DNA from: Aspidiotus rigidus
Taxonomy: Eukaryota > Arthropoda > Insecta > Hemiptera > Diaspididae
Reading direction: 5' to 3'
NCBI GenBank assembly: GCA_035079385.1
Contig: JAVHKY010000049.1
Span: 124,001 to 188,000 of the forward strand
DNA: 64,000 nt
A model generated the notes under the pieces. It was given only the letters and a program-made list of their open reading frames with translations. It made no database searches and was not told where the DNA came from. A program made the translations under genes and the position numbers. Shown one piece after another: positions 34,500-44,744 of the stretch. Position 1 is the first letter of the stretch, and every line of letters starts with the position of its first letter.

Positions 34500-35400
34500 A
34501 CCGCTGGGATACCTGCTTCGGCGCATAGGCTGAGTGAAGGGCTGGTCCAGAAGATTGGATGGAATCAGCAATTTTAAGGTTGCTCCGTTGAAGTGGATGT
34601 AAATTGAAGAGTCATAATAAACTTGGAACGGGTCAGAATATTGTAGAGTTGGAGGAGAAGTTTGCAGTTGTATAGCCTGTGCGGGGGTGATTTTGATACG
34701 AGAGGTTCAGAAGGTTTTGGAGTCAAAGGTGAGATCATGAAATTTGGCAAAAGATTGGATGGTAATCGTGAAGTTCTGTAGGAGCAGGGAAAGAAGGGGC
34801 GTGAGTATCTTTCTTGGAGCACTACTATGACAACTTTCTTATCGGATTATCAAAATCCATGGTCAAACGACCATTTGAAAATTTTGTCAAGCATTAAATG
34901 GATTATTTTTGCTGCCCATTAGAGGTTAATAGTGAGATACTGAAATTTTTTGCAAAGAGGCGTTTGATAAGAAAAAAGTTGAGATATTTGATTAAGTCAT
35001 TCATAGCAATTACAAAGAAAGGAACACTCCATATGTCGTACTAGGGGATACCGGTTTGGATGGGTTGGTAGGCAGAGTATTGGTCTTGAATTCTGTTCGT
35101 TAGAGACCTGTCATGGACGAAGGATTAGAGGAGTTTGGGTTAACTGCCTGGAAGGGCCAATATCGTAGAATTTGTTAGAATTTCAGTGACGCTAAGCACG
35201 ACAAAAGCTTCCTGAAGGTTTGAGTTAGAGCGGAGAGCTTCCTTAAATTGAATATCCAAGTCAGATATGGCTTGAAGGGTGTTACGGCCTTTGCGGAAGC
35301 CGTATTGATAAGGGGAAACGTTCTAATATGTCTGCATGTGTTCACGCCATTCTCGCGATCCTCTGGAGGATTAGGGGTAGAACACCAATCCACGAATCAT
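34500..35400 (-). pseudogene. LINE reverse transcriptase fragment, decayed
   Basis: The minus strand encodes YQYGFRKGRNTLQAISDLDI, matching the Q-x-G-F-R-x-G-R-S-T RT motif, then a P-x-Q-T-G-I-P and VPFFVIAMNDLIKYLN stretch matching the QGSPLSPLLFNIYMNDL motif. The YADD segment that should follow is lost. A second copy of the same LINE lies at 37850-39100. Confidence 0.65.
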
Positions 35401-37849
35401 GTTGATATAATATACTCGTACCGGTTAAGACTCACTCAGGAATTCTTTCGCTTACATCCACATCTCGCAAATACAGCCGAAAGGGTCCAATTCAAGAATG
35501 CTGTCCTCGGGCGAAGAATAAATCACGAATTCATCATCATTCATCTCGTATTCTTGGAATGAATCCATCCACATATCAACAAAACGAAGAAATCACCTAC
35601 CTTCGTACGTCGAACATGTATGATTCATTCGAGGACGAATTTATAACGAACTTTCGTGGTACGCGAATTCAGCTTTTCCTACAAATCGAAAACCTTGTCC
35701 ACCGCGCAAATATAATCTGTACTCTTTGACCGCATGCATACCAAGATTGACGTGTGAACGTGCAGCCTTGACTCGACAACCCCACGACTCAGCCATAGGT
35801 TGGATGTGGTCTACTGCAATTTTTGTCCGTGTCCGACATTTTACATTGACGGTCCTATAGTCTAGAGACTTCGTCGTCGTAATTTCATAACAACGAGTTC
35901 ACTTCGTAAGCTCGTTAATTGATTCGTAACGACGTTGCGAATGAATTGAAGGAGATAAAAGAGAACAGTATTAAAAGTCGGAACGATTTGCATATATACG
36001 TATGTATATTATTCATAATTAAGAAAGCCTATTTCATTTGTATATACATTTGTGTAACAAGATTCCAGCAGTTGCTGCTGTTGTTATTCTCATTGAAGTC
36101 CCTACTGCTATTGATGTTAAAGCGTTTCATTTAATTAAACACAGGCTTTTCGAACCCGGCGAACCTATTTCACGACCGATCTTATTAAAAATATCTAATT
36201 AATTTTATTTTACTCGTACCGCGGCTCCGTGTATGTGGTATATAGCTCGCAGGGATTTATAATTTTTTATTAGACGAACGTTCGCGCTTTTTTTTTTATC
36301 TTCTTCTACCTTTCTTTTCCTTTTTTCTTCAGAATATTTTCACGAGATAAAATAATTAGCGAATATCCGTATCGGGGAGGGTGTGCACGGCCGTTATATC
36401 AACTATGTAAAATCCGTGTAAGTTAGCTGTCAAGAAATTTTTCCTTTGTTTACGTTTTTGCACGCCCTATCGACTTGAATTACAATAATATGCGACATAT
36501 TTAACATGGGAGGAGGTTCAGAGTGAAGCCTCGAGCTTTCAGGCCACCCGTATGAAGTTCTGAAAAACCGCTAATTTTTTCTCCGCATCACCTCGAGTGC
36601 ATACACGAGTAACCGTATTGTACTTATTTGTCTGGGAAATACGTTTACACGACCGCCACGGACACGAAAGTGACTCGCAGCTCTCGCAAACTATCGGATT
36701 ACAATTATGTTTGCTCCAGACACTTGTCGGATGTCAGCGATTGCGATCAGGCGACATCGCGTGTAAAATGTTACACCGTCGAATGAGGGGAAAAAAATTG
36801 TCGAATCAATCATAATCCGTGTAATGATATTCTGTACCCATTCCGGTGTAAATACACTGACCTGCAGAGAGCTCCGCAAAACGTATTGGTGTTTCAGTGC
36901 GTGTACATATTGTAACATACACGCCATAGAGTCATAGAGTGGAAAAAAAAGAGGATTTATGAATGACAAAATATACACTATACGAGTAGGTATTCTCTAT
37001 TGTGTTTAATAAATGGCATATATTTTAATATCGACGATCCGCAGCCTCGCCTTGTCATACCGATACTTACAACCGGTAAACATGGAAGGCGCTCTATATT
37101 TCGCTCGCCGAACATATCCCTATTACGAACTGTTAATCCACCTAAAAGATAGTGCTTGTGAGATGCTTCAACTATAATACGTGTATTGTTCAACTGTTCA
37201 ACCATATAACAGCCTATTTACATGCGCGTAGACATATAATGGGCAAGCTAAAATGGTGAAAAATTTAGTTCATAAATACTGCAATATGTGCAAGCTTTGT
37301 GAGGATTCATGCTCGCGGATTAGAATTTCCTATCTTCACTATAAGAGAATTAACGAGATTACTGATAATAAAATAATACAGCGCTCGATCAAACATTGAA
37401 AGATACCATAATATTTGAAGAATCGAACCTTTATTTGAAAAATTTACTTATGTATTTCAAATAAAGTTCTCACTTCTGAAAATCTGTATAATCGCCAAGA
37501 GTTCCCTGATCCACGATTTTTGCACACTACAGCCCATCAGAGTTGCCTCGGCTCATAGTTGAAAGTAGGTCTGAGTCCTCGCCTACTCGGAATTTATGCC
37601 CGTTTCCTTCCTGATAGTTTAATAGTCAACAATTCTTCTGGCTTTCCTTCATACATATGGCTTGAAAGTCGTTTTTTTCTGAAATAAATGCTTGAAATTA
37701 AAATTTTATCAATACTCTACTTCAGAGTAGAGCCCTAACCTCTGGAAACCCAAATTTGTCCAAAAAGAGGCGGGCAGTGAATTTATTTCTCAAATAAGCC
37801 GAATCTCTGATGGTAAAACAAAAATTTGAATTCTATTTTGTGGAGAATT
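35401..37849. other. Intron sequence without recognised genes
   Basis: Unremarkable AT-rich sequence with TACGTA-like motifs and a poly-T run near 36290. No exon with consistent splice phase for the EF-hand gene was found. Confidence 0.4.
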
Positions 37850-39100
37850 TTTTATGGTCTAGGAGGTTTTGGTGTCGAAAATGAGACGAAAGGACTTTAA
37901 TTTATGGAACAAAGAATCAGTGTTGTGAAGTTCTGTAAGCGTAGAGAAGGAAGGGGTATGAGGACGTGAAAATCTTTTTTGGGCTGTTCTTTTGTCTAAA
38001 AATCAGAAACCACCGTCGGATGACCTTTTGGAGTTGTTTTCGATTGTTAGTTGGCGTGTTCTTAAAATATAGAACACAAAAATACAAAAATACGTACTTG
38101 ACTCGCAATTTCAATGAATACAAAAAAACGACGGCTTCCTTAACGAAGTTAAACGAGGAACGCAGGGAACCTGTTTTATGAGTCAAATGGGATATGGTAT
38201 TGAAAATTCAAGGAAGCCTAGACCTAGATAAAGCTAGTATACAGAAGGCCTAGACCTACTATAAGCCTGAGAGTCTACATTTTTCTCGAATCTCCAGCTA
38301 TATATGATAGCTCGAGAGTTGAAATTTTTCCAAGTCCCCCCCCCCCTATCATATATAGCTCGAGAGTCCCCTATCATATATAGCTCGAGAGTTCAAATTT
38401 TTCCAAGTCCCTCTCCTATCACATATGTTTCGAGAGTCCAAATTTTTCTAAATCCCTCTCCTATCATATATGGCTCGAGAGTCGAAATTTTTTCAAGTTT
38501 TTTGCTGGACGGCGGACGGCGCAAGGCAAATTTCTCAAAAAGCCCCCCATAAAACAGGTTCCCTGTTGAAAAGGTCGCACCACTTTGGAACAAATCAAAA
38601 TTATTGGAGAATTCTTGCTCTATAGTGGGGCCTGGAGGTTAGAAGGGAGATGTTGAAGTCATCCACGAAGAGGCGTTTGGTAAAGAAAAGGTTGACCTTT
38701 TTTTGTCAGGTTATTTATATCGATTGTAAAGAGAAAATGCTCCATACTTCTCCCTGGAGGGAACCAGGAAGAGTATTGGTCCTGTGAGTCCTGTCAAGGA
38801 GGAACAGGATTGGAGAAGTTTAAGTCAACGCCCTCGAGGGCCGATATTATATAAATTGGAGGAGATGTAGAGACGCCAGACGCGGGAAACGCTTCCTGTA
38901 AATTGAAGAAAGTGAAGCGATTTTTGAGTTTCAGCGGGTGGATTCCTTAATTTGGAGGTACAAAGCGAAAACCGTCTTCAGATGGAGAAAGGATGTCATT
39001 TGTGAAATTCAGACTTTTCTTTTAGTACAAGGAAATTAACATGAAAAAATTTGTGACTCTCCTATTTAGGAAGAAACTCGCAACCCACTTTGTGAGCCGC
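37850..39100 (-). pseudogene. Second copy of the I/Jockey-like LINE, interrupted
   Basis: 37850-38060 aligns with 34700-34870 (GAAGTTCTGTA, GAAGG-GGGGTATGAG) and 38600-38990 aligns with 34900-35220 (AAGAGGCGTTTGGTAA, GAGTATTGGTCCTG, AAACGCTTCCTG). A family A copy at 38115-38575 separates the two. No intact coding. Confidence 0.55.
38115..38575 (-). repeat. Family A copy in minus orientation
   Basis: It starts with AAAAAACGACGGCTTCCTTA and AACGAGGAACGCAGGGAACC, has four or five core units with CTCGAGAG and TTTTTCCAAGTCCC, and ends at CCCCCCATAAAACAGGTTCC followed by CTGTTGAAAAGG. It mirrors the plus copy at 1355-2010. Confidence 0.75.
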
Positions 39101-39129
39101 TCGGAGTTGTCTTCATTAACCTTTTTAAT

Positions 39130-39420
39130 TGAGGCAAACGGGAAACCTGTTTTATGGAGCCTTCGTTATACTAGGAATTTTGAACTTCAGCCTTCATTAT
39201 ACGGGGCCTAATACGAGTATACTATACTTCTAGGCTTGTAATACGTAGCCTGAATAGTGTCAAACTTTAGCTTTCGTTATACTAAGCTTAATATACCATA
39301 CTAGGCTTATAATAACTAGCCTAAGAAATTTTGCACTTTAACCTGCATTATACTGGGTCTAATATACTATACTACGCCTATAATAAGTAGCCTAAAAAAT
39401 GTCGAACTTTAGCCTTCATG
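39130..39420 (+). repeat. Family A left end with TATACTAGGCCTA-type repeats
   Basis: AACGGGAAACCTGTTTTATG at 39135 is followed by four diverged units with CCTTCATTATAC-GGGCCTAATATAC and TAATAAGTAGCCTA. No right end is seen. Confidence 0.5.
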
Positions 39421-40290
39421 CCATCAGCTGAAGACTTCATTTGAGACAACATCTAGAATTACACAGTCTCCAGCTGCTGGTTGCATCTGCTTCCAAGTTT
39501 TGCGTTTGACGTCATCAATGTACAATTGAAAATTAGCTGAAAAATCAAACGTAATTCAATTCAACTGGAGGCTTCATTTTAGACCTCATCTAGAATTACA
39601 CAGTCTCCAGCTGATGGTTGCATCTGCATTCAAGTCAACTGCATTCTACGTCATCAAAGGTGACCTGTCACAAGAAAACTCCCCCTAGCGTCCCAAAAAT
39701 CGGTTTTGAGGTTTTCAATGATCCTTTATAAGTAGAGCCCGCTCTTTGAAAAAATTCCAAAAAATTTATTTATAGGCCTTAGGGGCCTTCAACATTGGGA
39801 GAAAATTTGAAACTTCTGGAAAAATTTTTGGAATTTGATGAAATTCAGTTTCAGGGGTAATTTTAGGTCGTTGAACATGAATCTGACTCACAAATTTTAT
39901 TCCAATGCATATTTTTGGGTCCACGGGTCAAAAAATGGAGTTAAGATGCAATTTTTTAGGCGGTTTTTCCAACATAACGATAATTAATTTAAAATTTTGA
40001 ACTACTAACAAGCAAATGATATAAAAAGGGCTATTGAATTGTATTCTTGAATCATTAATCTACAACTGACAAAATTTTCAGCCAAAGTGATTGCAGAATG
40101 ACGCCAAAACCTGCTTTTGAAGTTTGAATAATGGCTCCTATATAATTATGTCTAGGACGCTAAGAGGGGTTTTCTTGTGACAGGTCACATACTAGAAAAA
40201 TCAAATGTAATGCAGCCATCAGCTGGAGACTTCATTTTAGATTACGGTACATCTAGAGTTACATAGTCTTCAGTTGATAGTCTGCAAGAG
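39420..40290 (+). repeat. Short tandem repeat of about 140 bp, split by a MITE
   Basis: Units near 39423, 39568 and 40215 share CATCAGCTGAAGACTTCATT, ACATCTAGAATTACACAGTC and TCCAGCTG-TGGTTGCATCTGC. The third follows the MITE at 39660-40188, which landed inside the array. Confidence 0.65.
39660..40188. mobile_element. MITE with 38-bp terminal inverted repeats
   Basis: The left end GTGACCTGTCACAAGAAAAC and CCCCTAGCGTCC is matched by the inverse GTTTTCTTGTGACAGGTCAC at the right. The outer part, GTGACCTGTCAC, is nearly a palindrome. Length 529 bp, no coding capacity, no clear target duplication. Confidence 0.75.
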
Positions 40291-40479
40291 CTGTCCATTA
40301 TATATCTCCATCTTTAGTGTCTTTTTATAATGAAGGTTTAGGATACACGTCTGAAAGCAGTGAAGTTTAAAATTTCTCCATGTTACTATAACGTCACCTT
40401 CAGAATGATCCGCAGCCTTGAGAAATAAACGTACATCAAAGAAGAGATCATTTGGCTTTGCGTGCAGGCGATGCCAAAT

Positions 40480-40740
40480 CATTTATTTCTTTTATTTTCA
40501 AATTTTTTGGAACAGTTTGCCAATGACGTGTAAGTCAAAGCGATGGTCCGGTAAGATACTGAGAGCGAAGGATTTCTAGTTTGTTTAGGTTTTTGAAGGA
40601 CGATAGGCAATTTCCAGATGAAAGGGTAGAGGTCGTGTTGAAGAACTGCGTTGAATAGGAAGAGAAGGTAATTAAAAGATTTGAGCTGATAGTTCTTCAG
40701 CACGAAGGTTTGGATGTTCTTGGGGCCAGGGCTTCCATGT
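40480..40740 (-). pseudogene. LINE RT N-terminal fragment
   Basis: Minus-strand translation LKNYQLKSFNYLLFLFNAVL then YPFIWKLPIVLQKPKQTRNP and SVSYRTIALTYTSLANCSKK fits the early RT region (FNAIL, P-x-x-WK-x-A, PKPGK, YRPISLL, SKLFEK) of Jockey/CR1-type LINEs. It is probably the upstream part of the copy at 37850-39100, now separated by insertions. Confidence 0.65.
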
Positions 40741-41583
40741 GTAAGGAATTTAGATTTTAATATTCAATTTTTATAAGGAATTGGGATAATTTTTTGAGGA
40801 AAATCTAAATTTTTTTAAGAAAATTCAAACATTTCTCAAGCCTTTTCCTCATTATTCTGGTTTCGACCAGTAGTGAAATTTTCCCTAGACTATGTAGTCC
40901 GTCTTGATCGATTTTCCCTCCCCTCTTCGGGATCATTATTCGCCGAACGGAAGCTGGTAAAAGTGAAAATTGTTTTGAAGTTTTTCTCCAAATATACCTC
41001 GCTCGAAAGTCGAACTCTTCTCATGTCTCTCACCTAGGTCAGAGCTCGTCTGCCAAAAAAAGCTGTAGTCATATTTAAAATTTTTTCCAAGACTCTAAAT
41101 TAGAGCGAAACACTTTTCCTATCGTATACTCATGTTCGCCTTGGGAGAAGATCTTCAAGGACCTTAAATTAGCCACGCCCCCGCCTCATAGGAACCAGAA
41201 TTTTTTGAAAGAACGAAGGATGTTTCCCCCACGCCCCAGGTCGGTCAAAAGTTTGAAAATATTAAATCAACATTAGTTGAAATGGAATCCATATAATTCA
41301 ACTTCAGGATGTCTACCTGATATCGATGTCAACTTTAACGAGGTATCGACGTAATTTTGACCACCAGTTGAAAAAGAGTGATATTGAGTTAATTTTCGGT
41401 CGACTCCGTGTAAAAATCAAAATCAGCTGTGAATTGATGTCTGACATGATTAAAATAAATCAGCCTTCCTTATCTTCGTCGTCCTTCCTTCCACATTATT
41501 CGTTTGGTGAAAAACGTCAAAGGGTTTCGAAATTGAGTAGAATGTCTTTGAAGCTACGTGGGAACGAACCAGTTTTAAATTCA
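40741..41583. other. Family A-like and satellite-like debris before the receptor gene
   Basis: Core-like CTCGAAAGTCGAACTC and AAGTCCCC remnants occur at 40980-41110, and a short TCGA-type stretch at 41305-41410 (ATCGATGTCAACTTTAACGA) resembles the satellite. No gene is seen. Confidence 0.4.
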
Positions 41584-43680
41584 CTAAAAGATTTTATAAA
41601 CGGGAGGGAGAACTGAGTGTGAAGAAATAGAATGCGACGGATTAGTAGATTGATTATGTTTTTTAGACGAGTACGACCAAAGCATTCTTCTAGAACAAAT
41701 TCGCTTCTTCATCGACGAATTCATGGGCAGCCTTTCACACCATTCTATCTTCAATTTCTTGATCAACTTCTCTCGCCTATGCCAGCCCAACTCGATTACA
41801 AATACGCACGCGCTAAGACCCGACCCTAGCAGAATAACGGAAAATGCCGCTTCCAAATCGTGCATCGAAAACACTTTTACACGTCCTCTGCCTTTACTCG
41901 TCACGAGATTATATTTTCTAAATATATACTTGGAAGCATCCCCGTTCCATTTGATGAGAAGGCCTGCGTGCTCTACTCTGGAAATAATCTCGTCAATTCG
42001 CCGCTTATAAGGCGAGTGTCTAGGCAACACATACGAGATAAAATACGACATAATACACTGTTTCATGGTGTGCAGAAATCTCGATTCGCGTTCATTCGGC
42101 ACGTACTTGATATCCTTAAAATACTTCAAATTGTACACGTTAATGCGTTGGAAGCCGGCGTAACGACCTTCGAAGTTATCCGCCGCGCTACTATCCTTCA
42201 TAACGTAAATTCGTTTTTCCAATTTAGATAAGGTAGGATCGCCCAGGAGCAGGTCGATAAATGTGGATCCGGTCGTGAGCAGCGGTAGATTCGACTCGAT
42301 GAGGTCTTCGAACGTGTCGATGTCCGGAAAGTGCATAGGCGTGTTGAGAAAAGTTACAAGAGAGCCTTGAAACGAATTTAGTACCACCATCGAGTAGAAC
42401 CAACAAAATGCGAACAAAACTTTCTCCGAGTTACGTACCAGCTTACGGCTCAGAGGTGACGCGGTAAATATGCGAAAGATGTCCAGGGCACGAACGCAGC
42501 CTCTCGGTAACGGCCGTGCGAAGTGAACGCTGTCCAGCGTAGTCCACAAACAGTACGAAAGGACGACAATGAGATAAGTAGCGACGATCATGGTCCACAC
42601 TTCTAGCTGAAAACTCTTCAATACGGTAATTAGGGGTGGTATGACGCCGGCCTTGGGAGTTAGAAGGCATACTCTGTCGCTAGTAATTTGTCTAGTGAGT
42701 TCAACGATGTTGCATTGATAATCCTTCATAAAGTGCCCGTTGAGGGACAGATCGGCGGTGCCATCGACCAAATTTGCAAAAGTACCCTCGAAGGTGTCGT
42801 TGACTACCTTGAAGCCGTATATCATTCTTCCTTTCATGAGATCGATGACAGGTGTAAAATTCATCTTCTCGACCAACAGATCGATTAGTCGACCGTCTTG
42901 ACCGGTGAAGGTTCGATTCTCGAGCAAGACGGCCGTCTGATCGCGCTCGTACATGGATATCTTCAGCTTGCAACCCTTTAGCGACTTCACTTTCGCAAAT
43001 AGGATTTTGGCGATGTGTGTACGTCTCGTTATAGAGATTTGAGTAAACGTACTCCCGCGTCCTTCACAGTTCAAGAAAGGATTATACAGTGTGCCGTCGA
43101 AAGTTCGCGTGGATGAGTCAATTAGAATAAGGCGGAAGATGTATTTACGCTTCCATACTTTTCGGATGATTCGCTTGAAGTTTCGGCTAAGGCCATCTCG
43201 CAAAAGGATGATGAATACGGTTTCGGAGACTGCCGCATTACTGTACAGTAAATCGCTCAACTCGCTTTCGGTTGGTTGGAATACCAAGACGACGCGAAAG
43301 AAGAAGTGTTGTTTCAGTTTCTCCTCTTTCGTCGCCATCATTATGGCCGTTTTGGTCTTCTTCTGGGCGGCCGTGGTTCTGCAAGAGTGCCAGCGTTCTT
43401 CGGCGTTTGCGTACATGCTGGAGAATGTTTTCACCGTTACCGAGTGCTGGAAATCTCTCTGCAGGGCGATGATGACGTACTCGAGGAAAGTGCTCTTTTC
43501 CGGCTTGAGGATGTGAATTTCCTTGCAACCGCACGCGCGTATTATGACGTCGCATAATTGGATGAAATTAACGTTATTCTCGTCGTGGACGGCGACTGAA
43601 TCGGAAATTTGTCCGAATCGCGATTGTTCGGAGAGGCAAGCGAGCATGGCGACAGCGAAGGCGAGCGTCCGAAGCGTCAT
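41584..43680 (-). CDS. Divergent ionotropic receptor (IR), intronless
   Basis: A single open frame of 698 codons from ATG at 43680. Residues 1-17 form a signal peptide. About 225-350 looks like the S1 half of a ligand-binding lobe (LENRTFTGQDGRLIDLLVEK is the typical G-x-x-x-x-L-x-x-x-M segment). TM1 is near 357-378, a pore region follows, TM2 is near 420-442 (VLFAFCWFYSMVVLNSFQGS, comparable to the conserved S-Y-x-A-x-L helix), then S2, and TM3 near 610-631. The length and three-helix plan fit insect IRs, ligand-gated cation channels of chemosensory neurons. The glutamate-binding Arg is not evident, as in most divergent IRs. Intronless structure is common for the divergent group. It lies antisense within the intron between EF-hand exons B and C. 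No frameshift, so it is probably functional. Confidence 0.85.
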   Translation of the reverse strand: MTLRTLAFAVAMLACLSEQSRFGQISDSVAVHDENNVNFIQLCDVIIRACGCKEIHILKPEKSTFLEYVIIALQRDFQHSVTVKTFSSMYANAEERWHSCRTTAAQKKTKTAIMMATKEEKLKQHFFFRVVLVFQPTESELSDLLYSNAAVSETVFIILLRDGLSRNFKRIIRKVWKRKYIFRLILIDSSTRTFDGTLYNPFLNCEGRGSTFTQISITRRTHIAKILFAKVKSLKGCKLKISMYERDQTAVLLENRTFTGQDGRLIDLLVEKMNFTPVIDLMKGRMIYGFKVVNDTFEGTFANLVDGTADLSLNGHFMKDYQCNIVELTRQITSDRVCLLTPKAGVIPPLITVLKSFQLEVWTMIVATYLIVVLSYCLWTTLDSVHFARPLPRGCVRALDIFRIFTASPLSRKLVRNSEKVLFAFCWFYSMVVLNSFQGSLVTFLNTPMHFPDIDTFEDLIESNLPLLTTGSTFIDLLLGDPTLSKLEKRIYVMKDSSAADNFEGRYAGFQRINVYNLKYFKDIKYVPNERESRFLHTMKQCIMSYFISYVLPRHSPYKRRIDEIISRVEHAGLLIKWNGDASKYIFRKYNLVTSKGRGRVKVFSMHDLEAAFSVILLGSGLSACVFVIELGWHRREKLIKKLKIEWCERLPMNSSMKKRICSRRMLWSYSSKKHNQSTNPSHSISSHSVLPPVYKIF

Positions 43681-44744
43681 GACGATGACCGCGGTACTGA
43701 TGGGGAGCTCCGTCGAACTTTATTAAAAATTCGAAAGCCGAATACGAATTGTTGTGAAAATATTTTTCCACGTCGTACGTATACGACATGATATGAAATT
43801 TTGTCGCCTCGATAATAATAAAGAGGAAAAACATTCCTCTCGCGTATCGATATTATTTTCTATTCGTCGCGAATATACGACGTTTCGTATTTTTATTACC
43901 GTACCGTACCCTCTTCGACGATACGGTATAAAAAGATTTATTGAAAAAAACGGCGTTACTTTAATATTCGGTACAGTAAAAACTTGGAGTATATTTACAG
44001 CACTTGTCTAAATACGGAGCTACGCATTCGTGTACTCGTATAACTATACGACAGTGAAAAGACGTCAATTATTTTCAATTTTAAGTCTCCGTCGCGAAAA
44101 TATTGGTTTAACCTGTTATTATGCATATCTTATTCATTAATATGTAATAAAGCGCGTATAACCTCGGTGAAAGAAAGAGAACTAAATTAATGGTATAGAT
44201 AAAATGTAGTGCAGTTAAGAAGGCACGCTTTTTTCATATATTGTGGATGATGTAAAGCGTGTAGACGATATTGATCTTTTCTGAACCAATCTGTAGAATT
44301 ATTAAAATATTGAAATTAGTATACGGTAGTTGTTTTCGTTTTCTTCGGCTATAGGTGCGCATATATCAGCCTGTTAGACATCTAGTCGAGATAAGAACTT
44401 TGATAGAATCTTGCTCGTTTACTACTGCATTTCATTTACAGGTTTTTTCGCCGTGCCGTAAACATCAGCCCAGTTTTTAATCCTCGATAGCGACGATGTA
44501 GTCACCTAGACCGCCTTTACTCCATCAACGTAATTTAGCTTATGATAATTTCGACACGTAACGTGTTTGATAGCTTGTACGCAGATCGAATCTAAATTTC
44601 TCGGGCTCATCTATATCGCCAATTCGCTTCTAGGTACTTCGAACAATTTAACTTCGTTTTGCTTGAAATGCTTAGATGACCAAATTAGTGCTTTCCAAGT
44701 TGAAAAATTGTAATGATGGAAAATCTTTCGAGGAAAATATTATT
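43681..44744. other. 5' flank of the receptor gene
   Basis: Sequence upstream of the minus-strand IR. No exon or repeat is recognised, and no clear TATA box in the first 200 bp. Any IR promoter would be here. Confidence 0.4.

Noticed and set aside
42900..42920. GGTTCGATTCTC resembling a tRNA B box
   Set aside because: It is inside the IR coding sequence and has no A box or acceptor stem around it.
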